Notes: generated from the letters alone by a model not told the origin. Numbered from the stretch's first letter, positions 9,493 to 19,749 are shown. The stretch is 64,000 nucleotides of DNA from Sphingomonas sp. UBA978 (GCF_002292295.1 NZ_DBBS01000021.1:212578-276577); one strand, 5' to 3'. A program made the numbers and translations.

Positions 9493-10075
9493 GCATCGCC
9501 CGCCACCCGCCGCTATCCCGCCGGTCATCGCGGCAAATGCGGGGACTCATGGGCGCGCCAACACGTGCGTCGACGCCCGCCAACGGCGCTCCGCAATTCT
9601 CCCACTCGTCGTCCCGGTCAACGCCGGGACCCATGGATGCGGTAAACCCGGTGTCGGCGCGCATCGCCAGCGTCCCGCAACCATGGATCCCCGCCTGCGC
9701 GGGGATGACGGGAAGGGGAGGGCACGGTCTCATGTCGCCCACGACGAGGCTGGGATGCGGCCCCACGTCGCCGTCATCCCCGCTCAGGCGGGGATCCAGA
9801 CTGGCGAACCCGTTGGATCCATCGCGCCGCTTGCTCCCATGGAATCGCGCCTGCGCGGGAGTGACGGGAAGGGGAGGATGCATTCCCATGTCACCCAAGC
9901 CGTCGTGGGTAAACGGCAAGGCCGGGATGACGGCGAGAGCGGGATGCGAACCCATATCACCGTCATCCCCGCGCAGGCGGGGATCCATACTGGCGACCGT
10001 CCCGGCTCTATCGCTGGTGATGCGGGTCTCGATTCCCGCCTTCGCGCAAATGGCGATCGAGCGGAGAGGGCGCGC

Positions 10076-10079
<4 letters not shown>
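9489..10079 (+). other. Repeat-derived open frame bridging gspD and gspE
   Basis: A 196-codon frame opens with GTG at 9489, overlapping the gspD stop by 4 nt (GTGA), and closes with TGA at 10077-10079, overlapping the gspE ATG by 4 nt (ATGA). Its translation consists mainly of repeated WIPACAGMT-like and SPSSPRRRGS-like stretches that come from palindromic repeats, so I do not believe it encodes a conserved protein. It may matter because it lets ribosomes pass from gspD to gspE. Translation is inference only. Confidence 0.25.
9493..10075 (+). repeat. Cluster of REP-like palindromic repeats inside the gsp operon
   Basis: This 583-base stretch separates gspD from gspE. It holds at least four related imperfect palindromes with the core CCCCGCCTGCGCGGGGATGA or its reverse: near 9685-9712, 9771-9799, 9841-9868 and 9960-9989. 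Degenerate relatives are seen around 9610-9640 and 10030. The copies alternate in orientation, as in BIME-type arrays. Flanking words such as GGGAAGGGGAGG also recur. No transposase or other gene is visible inside. Confidence 0.85.
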
Positions 10080-11644
<1,565 letters not shown>

Positions 11645-11712
11645 TCGACCGCACCCTTCGTCGCCTTCGGCGTCTCTCCCGCTCCCGGTGGGAAGGGTGA
11701 GGGCGACCAGTC

Positions 11713-12936
11713 ATGGCTGACTTCGACTATCTCGCCATCGACACCCGCGGGCAGGAGCAGCGCGGCCATGTCGCCGCCGCGACCATCGACGCGGCGCGCT
11801 CGACGCTCGACCGGCGCAAGCTCTACGTCGTCCGCCTCGAACCCGGCGCACCGCCCGCCACCACGACCCGACCGCTGTTCGGCATCCGGCTCGGCCGCGG
11901 CAAGATGAGCAACAAGCAGCTGACGCTCTTCACCCGCCAGCTCGCCACGCTCAACCGCGTGTCGCCGCTCGAGGAATCGCTGCGCACGATCACCCGCCAG
12001 ACCGAACAGGACAGCGTCCGCACGATCGTCGCGCAGGTCCATGCCGGCGTCGTCGAGGGCCGCCGCCTCGCCGATTCGATGGCGCGCGAGGCGAAGAGCT
12101 TCCCGCCGCTCTACCGCGCGATGGTGTCCGCGGGCGAAAGCTCGGGCAGCCTGCCGACGATCCTCGACCGGCTCGCCGCGTTGCTCGAACGGCAGGCGGA
12201 AATCCGCGGCAAGCTCATCACCGCGCTCGCCTATCCGACGATCCTCGCGGTCGTCGCGCTGGGCGTCGTCACCGCGCTGATGATGTTCGTCGTGCCGCAG
12301 GTGGTCGAACAGTTCGACACCGTCGGGCAGGAACTGCCTTTGCTCACCCGCGTGGTGATCGGCCTGTCCGATATCCTCGTCGGCTATTGGTGGGTGATGG
12401 TGCTCGTCGTCGCGCTGGCGGGGGCAGGGGGCTGGTATGCGTTGCGCGATCCGGCGCTGCGCCTGTCGTTCGACACCGCGGTGCTGCGCATCCCGCTGCT
12501 CGGCCGGCTGCTGCGCGACCTCCACGCCGCGCGCATGTCGCGCACGCTCAGCACGATGGTCGCCAGTCGCCTGCCGCTGCTTGAGGGCCTCGCGCTCACC
12601 GCGAGCACGATCCACAACCGCCGCCTGCGCGCCGCATCGGACGAGATCGTCGATGCGATCCGCGGCGGCGGCAGCCTGTCGGCGGCGATGCGCCGCACCA
12701 ACGTCTTCCCGCCGCTGCTGACCTATCTGGCGGCGAGCGGAGAGGCGGCGGGCCGGCTCGACGAGATGCTCGAACGCGCCGCCGATTATCTCGAGCGCGA
12801 ATTCGACCGCTTCACCGCCACCGCGCTGTCGCTGCTCGAACCCGCGATCATCGTCGTGATGGGCGGCATCGTCGCCACCATCGTGCTATCGATCCTGCTG
12901 CCCATCCTCCAGCTCAACACGCTGGCCGGACAATGA
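11713..12936 (+). CDS. gspF: Type II secretion system inner membrane platform protein
   Basis: The 407-residue protein has the two tandem GspF/PilC domains (about 70-195 and 270-400) and three hydrophobic segments near 170-195, 220-245 and 375-400. The motif GESSGSLPTILDRLA and its second-half counterpart SGEAAGRLDEMLERAADYLE mark the duplicated domain. GspF is the polytopic core that couples GspE to pseudopilin insertion. A 68-base gap after gspE contains a small imperfect hairpin; GAGGG upstream of ATG 11713 is the likely ribosome site. The stop overlaps the first possible gspG start. Confidence 0.94.
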   Translation: MADFDYLAIDTRGQEQRGHVAAATIDAARSTLDRRKLYVVRLEPGAPPATTTRPLFGIRLGRGKMSNKQLTLFTRQLATLNRVSPLEESLRTITRQTEQDSVRTIVAQVHAGVVEGRRLADSMAREAKSFPPLYRAMVSAGESSGSLPTILDRLAALLERQAEIRGKLITALAYPTILAVVALGVVTALMMFVVPQVVEQFDTVGQELPLLTRVVIGLSDILVGYWWVMVLVVALAGAGGWYALRDPALRLSFDTAVLRIPLLGRLLRDLHAARMSRTLSTMVASRLPLLEGLALTASTIHNRRLRAASDEIVDAIRGGGSLSAAMRRTNVFPPLLTYLAASGEAAGRLDEMLERAADYLEREFDRFTATALSLLEPAIIVVMGGIVATIVLSILLPILQLNTLAGQ

Positions 12937-13418
12937 GGAAAGTCATGCGTACCGACCCGAAAAAGCCGCATCGTCGCGAAGAGGGCTTCACGCCCATGAG
13001 GCGTTCCGCCGAACACGGCTTCACGCTCGTCGAACTGATGGTCGTCATCGTCATCATCGGCCTGCTCGCCGCGATCGTCACCTTCAACGTCCTGCCCGCG
13101 GGCGACAAGGGCAAGATCACCAAGGCGAAATCGGACATCAGCACGATCGAGGGCGCGCTGGAGATGTACCGGCTCCAGATGAATACCTACCCGACGACGA
13201 GCCAAGGCCTGCAGGCGCTGGTGACCGCGCCGGCCGGCGTCAACGCCGCGGAATACCAGCGCGGCGGCTATATCAAGAAGCTGCCGCCCGATCCCTGGGG
13301 CCGCCCGTACCTCTACGCCTCGCCCGGCCAGCACGGCGAGGCCGACGTCTGGAGCCTCGGCGCCGACGGCAAGGACGGCGGCGAGGGCGTCAACGCCGAC
13401 ATCACCAGCTGGCAATAG
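12933..13418 (+). CDS. gspG: Major pseudopilin
   Basis: The 161-residue precursor has the prepilin peptidase site G|FTLVELMVVIVIIGLLAAI with Glu5 of the mature protein, and the GspG core containing YRLQMNTYPTTSQGLQALV and LPPDPWGRPY (calcium-loop region). The ATG at 12933 overlaps the gspF stop (ATGA). An ATG at 12945, four residues later, has AGGAA directly upstream and may be the true start. The leader is unusually long (about 28 residues) and carries a partial duplication, GFTPMRRSAEHGFT, matching modules in gspI and gspJ. Confidence 0.94.
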   Translation: MRKVMRTDPKKPHRREEGFTPMRRSAEHGFTLVELMVVIVIIGLLAAIVTFNVLPAGDKGKITKAKSDISTIEGALEMYRLQMNTYPTTSQGLQALVTAPAGVNAAEYQRGGYIKKLPPDPWGRPYLYASPGQHGEADVWSLGADGKDGGEGVNADITSWQ

Positions 13419-13425
13419 AATAGGC

Positions 13426-13875
13426 ATGCGCCCGTGCCGCAACGGTTTTACGCTGATAGAGCTGATGGTGGTCGTCACCATCATCGGCCTCGCCGCGGCC
13501 GTTGCAGTGTGGAACATGCCCGACCCGCGCGGCCGGGTGGCCGACGAGGCCGCGCGCTTCGCGCTGCGCGCCCGCGCCGCGCACGATGCCGCGATCGTCG
13601 AGGCGCGCCCGGTCAGCCTGTGGGTCACCGCCGGCGGTTATGGCTTCGACCGGCGCGCGGCGGGGCAATGGACCGCGATGGCGGAGAAGCCGCTGCGCGT
13701 CGAACGCTGGTCCGATGGCACGCAGGCCGCGACCGGCGAGGCGAGCGGCAGGTTGCGCATCGTCTTCGACCCCACCGGCCTCGCCGACCGCGATGCGCAG
13801 GTGACGCTCACCCGCAACGGCGCGCGCGCGGTGATCGACATGGCTGCCGACGGCACCGTCCGGATCGCCAGCTGA
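13426..13875 (+). CDS. gspH: Minor pseudopilin
   Basis: The 149-residue protein has a short leader MRPCRNG ahead of FTLIELMVVVTIIGLAAAVAVW, a standard prepilin site with Glu5, and a Ser/Thr/Gly-rich globular part ending in VIDMAADGTVRIAS, as in GspH/FimT proteins. Unlike gspG, gspI and gspJ its leader has no duplicated module. It lies 7 bases after gspG and its stop overlaps the gspI start by one base. Confidence 0.88.
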   Translation: MRPCRNGFTLIELMVVVTIIGLAAAVAVWNMPDPRGRVADEAARFALRARAAHDAAIVEARPVSLWVTAGGYGFDRRAAGQWTAMAEKPLRVERWSDGTQAATGEASGRLRIVFDPTGLADRDAQVTLTRNGARAVIDMAADGTVRIAS

Positions 13876-14306
13876 TGCGCCGCAACGGCTTTGGCATGTG
13901 GGGGCGTTCCGCCGAGCACGGCTTTACTTTGAGTGGGCGTTCCGCCGAACACGGCTTCACGCTGATCGAGATCATGGTCGCGCTCGCGGTGTTCAGCCTC
14001 GCCGTGCTCGCGCTGCTCCGGCTCGAGACGGCGACGATCCGCGGCGCGACGACGCTTGACGACAGCCTCGTCGCTGGCCTCGTCGCGCGCAACGTCGCCA
14101 ACGACGCGATTACCGAGGCGCAGCCGCCCGTCGCCGGCCGCACCGCTGGCAGCGAGGTCAACGGCGGCAAAAGCTGGAACTGGGTGCGCAACGTCCGCGG
14201 CACCGGCAACGCCAGCATCGTGCGTATCGATGTGGCGGTGACCAACCGCAGCGGACAGGTCGTCGGCAAGACCACCGCGATCCGCCCCGCGGACACGCCG
14301 TCGTGA
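13875..14306 (+). CDS. gspI: Minor pseudopilin with duplicated leader
   Basis: The 143-residue protein begins MRRNGFGMWG and then carries two consecutive copies of an 11-residue module, GRSAEHGFTLS and GRSAEHGFTLI, before EIMVALAVFSLAVLALLRLE. Only the second copy is followed by the Glu and hydrophobic helix needed for a working pseudopilin, so cleavage is expected at the second G|FT. The rest (ARNVANDAITEAQPP, WVRNV, RIDVAVTN) matches the GspI family. The gene overlaps gspH (TGATG) and gspJ. Confidence 0.88.
   Translation: MRRNGFGMWGRSAEHGFTLSGRSAEHGFTLIEIMVALAVFSLAVLALLRLETATIRGATTLDDSLVAGLVARNVANDAITEAQPPVAGRTAGSEVNGGKSWNWVRNVRGTGNASIVRIDVAVTNRSGQVVGKTTAIRPADTPS
13902..13967 (+). repeat. 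33-nt tandem duplication in the gspI leader
   Basis: Two adjacent 33-nt units (13902-13934 and 13935-13967) begin GGGCGTTCCGCCGA and differ at few positions. Each encodes G-R-S-A-E-H-G-F-T-L-x, and thus a complete Gly-Phe prepilin cleavage site. Confidence 0.9.
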
Positions 14307-15022
14307 TGCGGCGCAACCGACACGGTGTCATCGTCGGCGGGCGTTCCGCCGATCACGGCTTCACGCCCGTGAGGCGTTCTGCCGAACACGGCTTCACGCT
14401 GGTCGAAGTGATGATCGCGCTGATGATCTTCGGCATGCTCGCCGCGGCGGGGGTGGCGATCCTCACCTTCAGCGTCCGCGCGCAGACCGCGACCGGCAAG
14501 CGCTTCGACGATATCGCCGCGCTCAACCGCACCACCGCCCTGCTCTCGGGCGACCTCGGTCAGGCGATCGACCGGCCCGCGCGCGACGAGGGCGGCACCG
14601 TCCTCCCCGCCTTCACCGGCGAGGCCGACGGGCAGATCCGCTTCGTCCGCACCGGCTGGGCCAATGTCGACGCCGCCCCCCGCGCCAGCGCGCAGAAGGT
14701 CGCCTATGCCGTCCAGGACGCCGCGCTCGTCCGCATCGCCTATCCGATGATCGATGGCGCCGCGCCGCTCCCCCCCGTCACGCTGCTCGACAGGGTCGCC
14801 GGTGTCTCCGCCCGCTACCGCTACAAGGGCGCGTGGAGCGATCGCTGGGACGGCACGCAGGGCGCGGCCCTGCCGCAGGCCGCCGAGATCGTCCTGCGCC
14901 GCACCGACGGCAGCGCCTTCCGCCTGATGCTGCTGGTCGGCTCCGGCTACGGCCCTGCGCCCCAGCCCAACGGGTTCCCCGGCCCGCAACCCACCGCCAC
15001 GGCCACCCCCAATGGTCCCTGA
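14306..15022 (+). CDS. gspJ: Minor pseudopilin with duplicated leader
   Basis: The 238-residue protein starts at ATG 14306, overlapping the gspI stop. Its leader contains GRSADHGFTPV followed by RRSAEHGFTLV, and then EVMIALMIFGMLAAAGVAILTFSV, the pseudopilin helix. The globular part with LNRTTALLSGDLGQAI and AEIVLRRTDG fits GspJ. The C-terminal 25 residues are Pro/Thr/Gly-rich. It overlaps gspK by 11 bases. GspJ forms the pseudopilus tip with GspI and GspK. Confidence 0.88.
   Translation: MRRNRHGVIVGGRSADHGFTPVRRSAEHGFTLVEVMIALMIFGMLAAAGVAILTFSVRAQTATGKRFDDIAALNRTTALLSGDLGQAIDRPARDEGGTVLPAFTGEADGQIRFVRTGWANVDAAPRASAQKVAYAVQDAALVRIAYPMIDGAAPLPPVTLLDRVAGVSARYRYKGAWSDRWDGTQGAALPQAAEIVLRRTDGSAFRLMLLVGSGYGPAPQPNGFPGPQPTATATPNGP
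14339..14404 (+). repeat. 33-nt tandem duplication in the gspJ leader
   Basis: Two 33-nt units (14339-14371 and 14372-14404) encode G-R-S-A-D-H-G-F-T-P-V and R-R-S-A-E-H-G-F-T-L-V. They are clearly related at DNA level to the gspI units and to the partial duplication at 12984-13032 in gspG. Confidence 0.9.
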
Positions 15023-15992
15023 GCGCGAACGCGGCGCCGCGCTGCTCACCGTCCTGCTGCTGGTCGCGATGATCGCCGTGCTCGCCGGCACCGCGCTCGA
15101 ACGGCTGCGCCTCACCACCCGCCTCGCCGGCAACGCGCTCGGCGGCGAGCAGGCGCGCGACTATGCCCGCGCCGCCGAGGCGCTCGCGACCAGCAAGGTT
15201 ACCGACATGCTCGGGCCCAGCCGCGATCGCGTCACGCTGGCGGGCGGCTGGAGCAACCGCCCGTTCGGCCTGCCGCTCCCCGGCGGCGGCCTCGCCGTCG
15301 CGCGCGTCACCGACGGCGGCAATTGCTTCAACCTCAACAGCCTCGTCAGCCGCCAGGGCCCCAATGTCTACAGCTCGACGCAGAGCTTCACCCAGCGCCT
15401 CCAGTTCGTCCGCCTGATGCGGCTGGTCGGCGTGCCGGCGCAGGCCGCCGAGCGGATCGCGCCCGCCACCGCCGACTGGATCGATACCGATGCCGACCAG
15501 CAGGGCGGCGGCGCCGAGGACCCGGCCTATCTGGCCAAGGCGACGCCCTATCGCACCGCCGGCACGCTGATGGCCGATCCCAGCGAATTGCGCGCGGTCG
15601 ACGGCGTCACGCCTGAGATCTACGCCAAGCTGCGCCCCTGGATCTGCACCCTGCCGGTCGCGGAAACCTCGCCGATCAACATCAACACGCTGACCCCCGA
15701 ACAGGCACCGCTGGTCGCGATGCTGTTCGCCGGTACCCTATCGGTCGATGCGGCCCGCGGCATGATCCTGCGCCGCCCGCCGCAGGGCTACAAGGACGCC
15801 TCCACCTTCCTCAACTCCGCCGGCAACGGCGCCACGCCGGAGGGCGGCGCGGGCCTCGCGATCACCTCAAAATGGTTCGCGCTCGGGATCGACGTCACCA
15901 ACGGCACCGCGCGCCTGCAGGAAAGAGCCTTGATCGACGCAAGCACGCTTCCCGCACGGCTCGTGGCACGGCAATGGGGCGACGAATCATGA
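15012..15992 (+). CDS. gspK: Large minor pseudopilin (tip)
   Basis: The 326-residue protein has a short leader MVPERERG ahead of AALLTVLLLVAMIAVLAG. As usual for GspK, Glu5 is absent. The large insertion domain contains NCFNLNSLVS, WIDTDADQQGGGAED and YRTAGTLMADPSELRAVDGVTPEIYAKLRPWICTLP, all diagnostic for GspK, and NINTLTPEQAP resembles a helix-hairpin-helix segment. The ATG at 15012 lies inside the end of gspJ; the stop overlaps the gspL ATG. Confidence 0.9.
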   Translation: MVPERERGAALLTVLLLVAMIAVLAGTALERLRLTTRLAGNALGGEQARDYARAAEALATSKVTDMLGPSRDRVTLAGGWSNRPFGLPLPGGGLAVARVTDGGNCFNLNSLVSRQGPNVYSSTQSFTQRLQFVRLMRLVGVPAQAAERIAPATADWIDTDADQQGGGAEDPAYLAKATPYRTAGTLMADPSELRAVDGVTPEIYAKLRPWICTLPVAETSPININTLTPEQAPLVAMLFAGTLSVDAARGMILRRPPQGYKDASTFLNSAGNGATPEGGAGLAITSKWFALGIDVTNGTARLQERALIDASTLPARLVARQWGDES

Positions 15993-17065
15993 CGACGCTG
16001 CTGTTCCTTCCCGCCGCCGCCCAGGGCTATCGCTGGCTGCGCATCGCCGACGACGGTGCGATCACCGAAGGCGAGGGCGTTCCCGCGTCCACCGACGAGC
16101 GGATCGTCGCCGTCGCGCCGGCCGAGGCGATGACCCTGCACTGGGCCGAGCTGTCCGCCCGCTCGCCGGCGCAGGCGAACGCCGCCGCCCGGCTGCTGGT
16201 CGCGGAGGCGAGCGCGACGCCGCTCGCCGAACTCCACGTCGCGGTCGGTGCGGACGGGGAGGGCGAACGCCCGATCGCGGTCGTCGGCATGGGCGCGATG
16301 GCGGGCTGGCTCACCGACCTCGCGCTGCACGGCATCGATCCGGCGGCGATGCTGCCCGCGGCCTTGCTGCTGCCGCGCCCCGACGAGGGCTATGTCCGCG
16401 GTATCGTCGCCGGCGCCGCGCTGGTGCGCAGCCGCACCACCGGTTTCGCCGACGAGGCGCGGCTGACCGACATGATCGTCGGCGACGCGCCGATGGCGAC
16501 GCTCGATCGCGAGGGCCTCGACATCGCGGTCGCCACCGCCGCGGCGACGCCGCCGCTCGACCTGCGGCAGGGACCGTTCGCACGGCGCCGTCGCATCGGC
16601 ATCGACTGGGCGCTGATCCGCCGGCTCGCCCTGCTCGGCGCCGCGATCCTCGCGGTGACGCTGGCGATCGACCTCGTCCGCATCGCCAAATACAGCTTCG
16701 GCGCCGATGCGTTGGAGGCGCGCGCCGAGGCGCTGGGCCGCACCGGACTTGCCCGCGGCGAGACGGTGACCGACGTCGACCGCCAGCTCGACGAGCGGCT
16801 GTCGGGGGTACGCGGCCCGGGTCTGGGGTTCAGCACCACCACCGCCGCGGTCTATGCGGCGGTGCGAGCAACGCCCGGTACGGAACTGACATCGCTCGAT
16901 TTCCAGTCCAACGGCACGTTGCGCATCGGCGTCGGCGCGGCGCGCGAATCGCTGCCGACCGATCTCAAGCGGACGCTGGAGGCCGCGGGCTTCACCGTCA
17001 CCGCCGGCACCTTCCAGTCCGCCAACGGCAGGGTCACGGGTGAGATGACGGTGGAGCGGCCATGA
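15989..17065 (+). CDS. gspL: Type II secretion system inner membrane protein L
   Basis: The 358-residue protein has an N-terminal actin-like cytoplasmic domain (WLRIADDGAITEGEGVP, VVGMGAMAGWLTDLALHGIDPAAMLPAALLLP), one transmembrane segment (about 211-230, LALLGAAILAVTLAIDLV) and a periplasmic ferredoxin-like domain ending AAGFTVTAGTFQSANGRVTGEMTVERP. GspL anchors GspE to the membrane and pairs with GspM. The ATG at 15989 overlaps the gspK stop (ATGA); longer in-frame starts would run deep into gspK. Confidence 0.87.
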   Translation: MTTLLFLPAAAQGYRWLRIADDGAITEGEGVPASTDERIVAVAPAEAMTLHWAELSARSPAQANAAARLLVAEASATPLAELHVAVGADGEGERPIAVVGMGAMAGWLTDLALHGIDPAAMLPAALLLPRPDEGYVRGIVAGAALVRSRTTGFADEARLTDMIVGDAPMATLDREGLDIAVATAAATPPLDLRQGPFARRRRIGIDWALIRRLALLGAAILAVTLAIDLVRIAKYSFGADALEARAEALGRTGLARGETVTDVDRQLDERLSGVRGPGLGFSTTTAAVYAAVRATPGTELTSLDFQSNGTLRIGVGAARESLPTDLKRTLEAAGFTVTAGTFQSANGRVTGEMTVERP

Positions 17066-17532
17066 CCGGATTGCGCACATGGTTCGCCGGCCGCGCGCTG
17101 CGCGAACGCCGGCTGATCCTCGTCATGCTGGCGCTGCTGGCGGTGACGATCGTCTGGGGCGGGATCATCCTGCCCGTCCGCGATGGCCTGTCGAGCGCGC
17201 GCGAACGCCATGCCGATGCGGTGGTGCGGCTCGGCGCGACGCAGGCGGAGGTCGAGCTGATCCGCGCCGCCGGCCGCCGCGTGCCGCTCACCGGCAGCCT
17301 CGCCGACACGCTGCGGCTGCGCGCGGAGGCGGCGGGCTTCGCGCTGGCGAGCGTCGAGGACAGTGCCGGCGGCCGCGTCCATGCGACGATCCAGGCGGCG
17401 AAGCCCGCGGTCCTCGGCCGCTGGTTCGCCGGGCTTGAGGCGAACGGCATCCTCGTCGAATCGGCGGCATGGCGCGACAATGCCGACGGCAGCGTCGCCG
17501 CCGATTTCGTCGTCCGGGCGCGCGCGTCGTGA
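17062..17532 (+). CDS. gspM: Type II secretion system inner membrane protein M
   Basis: This 156-residue protein has one transmembrane helix (about 20-39, LILVMLALLAVTIVWGGIIL), a short coiled-coil-prone stretch and a ferredoxin-like periplasmic domain. It fits GspM by size, topology and position between gspL and gspN, with 4-nt overlaps at both ends. GspM stabilises GspL in the platform. Confidence 0.85.
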   Translation: MTGLRTWFAGRALRERRLILVMLALLAVTIVWGGIILPVRDGLSSARERHADAVVRLGATQAEVELIRAAGRRVPLTGSLADTLRLRAEAAGFALASVEDSAGGRVHATIQAAKPAVLGRWFAGLEANGILVESAAWRDNADGSVAADFVVRARAS

Positions 17533-18242
17533 GGCGCATCCGTCTCGCCACCGGGCCTGCCGCGCTGTTCGGCGGGCTCATGCTGGTCGCGTTGCTCGTC
17601 TTCCTGCCGATGCGGCTGGTGCTCGGCTGGGCCGGCCTCGGCGATCAGGGGTTCAGCGCGCGCACCGTGTCGGGCAGTATCTGGGCCGGGCGGCTCAACG
17701 AGGCGCGCTTCGGCGACCTCGCCCTCGGCTCGCTCGACGCCAGCGTATCGCCCTTCGCCCTGCTGATCGGCCGCGCGCGCATCGCGCTCGACGGCGATCC
17801 CGGCCTGCTCCACGGCGCGATCACGCTCAGCCGGCACGGGCAGGGGGTGGACGACATGACCGCGACGCTGCCCACGGGCCGCGCCTTCGCGCCGCTGCCG
17901 GTGACCGAACTCGGCCTCGAGAACGTCACGGTCCATTTCGTCGACGACACCTGCGACAGGGCGGAGGGCCGCATTCGCGCGAAACTGGTCGGCGAGGCGG
18001 CGGGCGTCGCGCTGCCGTCGGAGCTGTCGGGCATCGCGCGCTGCGACGGCGGCACCCTGCTGCTCCCGCTCGCCAGCCAGGCGGGGACGGAGAGCATCGA
18101 GCTGCGCATCACCGGCGCCGGCCGCTACACCGCCGCGCTCCGCATCGCCCCCTCCGACCCGACCGCTGCCCAACGCCTCGCCGCCGCGGGGTTCGTCGCC
18201 GGGCAGGGCGGTTACCGCCTGTCGATCGAGGGCCGGTTCTAG
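17529..18242 (+). CDS. gspN: Type II secretion system protein N
   Basis: The 237-residue protein starts with GTG at 17529, overlapping the gspM stop. An N-terminal transmembrane segment (about 10-30) is followed by GWAGLGDQGFSARTVSGSIWAGRLNEARFG, the typical GspN opening, and a beta-rich periplasmic domain with two cysteines (CDRAEG, ARCDGG) that could form a disulfide. GspN is an accessory, often dispensable T2SS component. It is the last gsp gene. The prepilin peptidase gene (gspO) is not in the window. Confidence 0.83.
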   Translation: MRRIRLATGPAALFGGLMLVALLVFLPMRLVLGWAGLGDQGFSARTVSGSIWAGRLNEARFGDLALGSLDASVSPFALLIGRARIALDGDPGLLHGAITLSRHGQGVDDMTATLPTGRAFAPLPVTELGLENVTVHFVDDTCDRAEGRIRAKLVGEAAGVALPSELSGIARCDGGTLLLPLASQAGTESIELRITGAGRYTAALRIAPSDPTAAQRLAAAGFVAGQGGYRLSIEGRF

Positions 18243-18459
18243 GGCGCGCTGATCGCACGCGACATCACCCTGCGCCGCCTTCGGCGTTTATCCCTCTCCC
18301 GCCGGGCGCGCCGGGCACACAGCGCGGGAAGGAGCGGCGTAGCTGCGCAAGGGTAAGGCCAGTGCCTCCTGTGTGGCCCGTCCTTCGTTTTTCTCCTTCG
18401 CAACCCCGCCTTCCGTCTTGACGCACCGCCTCCACCCCCGCTAGGGGCGCAGCCTTCGC

Positions 18460-18537
18460 GGCGACCGTAGTTCAATTGGTTAGAGCGTCGGCTTGTGATG
18501 CCGGAAGTTGCGGGTTCAAGTCCCGTCGGTCGCCCCA
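18460..18537 (+). tRNA. tRNA-His (GTG)
   Basis: The cloverleaf has anticodon loop TTGTGAT (anticodon GTG, histidine) and T arm GGGTTCAAGTCCC. The histidine-specific extra G at -1 (18460) pairs with C73 (18534), and CCA is encoded at 18535-18537. Confidence 0.96.
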
Positions 18538-18657
18538 TTTTTTCACCCGATTGCATGATGTACCGCCCGACGTGGCGCCGGTGTCATCGGGACTAGCCAA
18601 AGCGGCTGCGAAATAATATTACCGCCGCTCGCAATATTCAGCCAAGCGGAGCAGGCC

Positions 18658-19710
18658 ATGACCTCGGTGTGGGATCTTCCCGATTTCGACAGCCATGAAG
18701 GCGTCCATACCTTCACCGATCGCGAATCGGGCCTGCGCGCGATCATCGCCGTCCATTCCACCCATCTCGGCCCGGCTGCGGGCGGTGCCCGCTTCTGGCA
18801 TTATGCCTCGGGCGACCAGGCGGTCACCGATGCGCTGCGTCTGTCGCGCGGCATGAGCTTCAAGAATGCGATGGCCGGCCTCGCCCTGGGCGGCGGCAAG
18901 GGCGTCATCCTCGCCGACCAACCCGGCGCGGTCATCGGCGAGGAGCGGCTGAGGGCGTTCGGCCGCGCGGTCGAATCGCTCGGCGGCCGTTATGTCACCG
19001 CGGAAGACGTCGGCATGTCCGAAGCGCGCATGAAGGTGATCGCGGGCGAGACGAAATACGTCAGCGGCCTGCCCGTCGAAAGCGGCGCGGCCGGCGGCGA
19101 TCCCGGCCCTTACACGGCGCACGGCGTCTACCTCGGCGTCCGCGCCGCGGCGAAGCGCGGCCTCGGCACCGACGACATGCGCGGCGTCCATGTCGCGATC
19201 CAGGGCGTCGGCTCTGTCGGCGGCGGGCTTGCCCGCCTGCTGGCGAAGGACGGCGCGCGCCTGACCCTCGCCGACGTCGATGCGGAGCGGGCGAAGGCGC
19301 TCGCCGCGGAACTCGGCGCGGAAACGGTCGCCGCCGGTGCGATCCTCGGCGTCGAGGCGGACATCTTCAGCCCCAATGCTTTGGGCGCGATCCTCACCGA
19401 AGCGACGATCCCGACGCTGGTGGCGAAGGTCGTTGCCGGCGGCGCGAACAACCAGCTCGCGACGCGCGAGGATTACGACCGCCTCCACGCCCGTGGCATC
19501 CTCTACGCGCCCGATTACGTCATCAACGCCGGCGGCATCATCAACGTCGGCCTCGAATATCTCGGCCAGGGCGACGAGGCCGAGGTCATGGCGCGCATCG
19601 CCAGAATCCCGGCGCGCCTCGACGAGGTCTGGGACGAGAGCGAACGCACCGGCCGCCCCGCGGCGGAGGTCGCCGACATGATCGCGCAAAGGCTGATCGG
19701 CCGCGGCTAA
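18658..19710 (+). CDS. Leucine/phenylalanine/valine dehydrogenase
   Basis: The 350-residue protein belongs to the Glu/Leu/Phe/Val dehydrogenase family, which oxidatively deaminates branched-chain or aromatic amino acids to 2-oxo acids with NAD. The substrate part has GPAAGGARFWHY and the catalytic-Lys loop GLALGGGKGVILAD; the Rossmann part has VAIQGVGSVGGGLARLL (about 181-197) and ends with NNQL and YVINAGGIINVGLEY. The length matches leucine dehydrogenases. Which amino acid is used cannot be decided from motifs alone. It stands alone between tRNA-His and the ccm operon. Confidence 0.9.
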   Translation: MTSVWDLPDFDSHEGVHTFTDRESGLRAIIAVHSTHLGPAAGGARFWHYASGDQAVTDALRLSRGMSFKNAMAGLALGGGKGVILADQPGAVIGEERLRAFGRAVESLGGRYVTAEDVGMSEARMKVIAGETKYVSGLPVESGAAGGDPGPYTAHGVYLGVRAAAKRGLGTDDMRGVHVAIQGVGSVGGGLARLLAKDGARLTLADVDAERAKALAAELGAETVAAGAILGVEADIFSPNALGAILTEATIPTLVAKVVAGGANNQLATREDYDRLHARGILYAPDYVINAGGIINVGLEYLGQGDEAEVMARIARIPARLDEVWDESERTGRPAAEVADMIAQRLIGRG

Positions 19711-19721
19711 AGCAGTCCGCC

Positions 19722-19749
19722 GGTTCTCCCTCGCGGAACGGGGAGAACC
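19722..19749 (+). terminator. Possible terminator after the amino acid dehydrogenase gene
   Basis: A perfect 9-bp stem (GGTTCTCCC/GGGAGAACC) with a 10-base loop lies 12 bases behind the stop codon. No T run follows, so intrinsic termination is uncertain. Confidence 0.4.

Noticed and set aside
7354..9528. 724-codon minus-strand frame opposite gspD
   Set aside because: It mirrors the secretin codon pattern, has Arg/Asp/Val-rich composition and no ribosome site; shadow of a real gene.
9299..10075. Extended N-terminus of GspE running back into gspD
   Set aside because: The extra 259 codons overlap gspD in another frame and then cross palindromic repeats. A good ribosome site and the GspE N-terminal domain support the ATG at 10076.
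18243..18459. Short open frames between gspN and tRNA-His
   Set aside because: No ribosome site or hydrophobic or domain pattern; the sequence contains only imperfect GC-rich inverted stretches.
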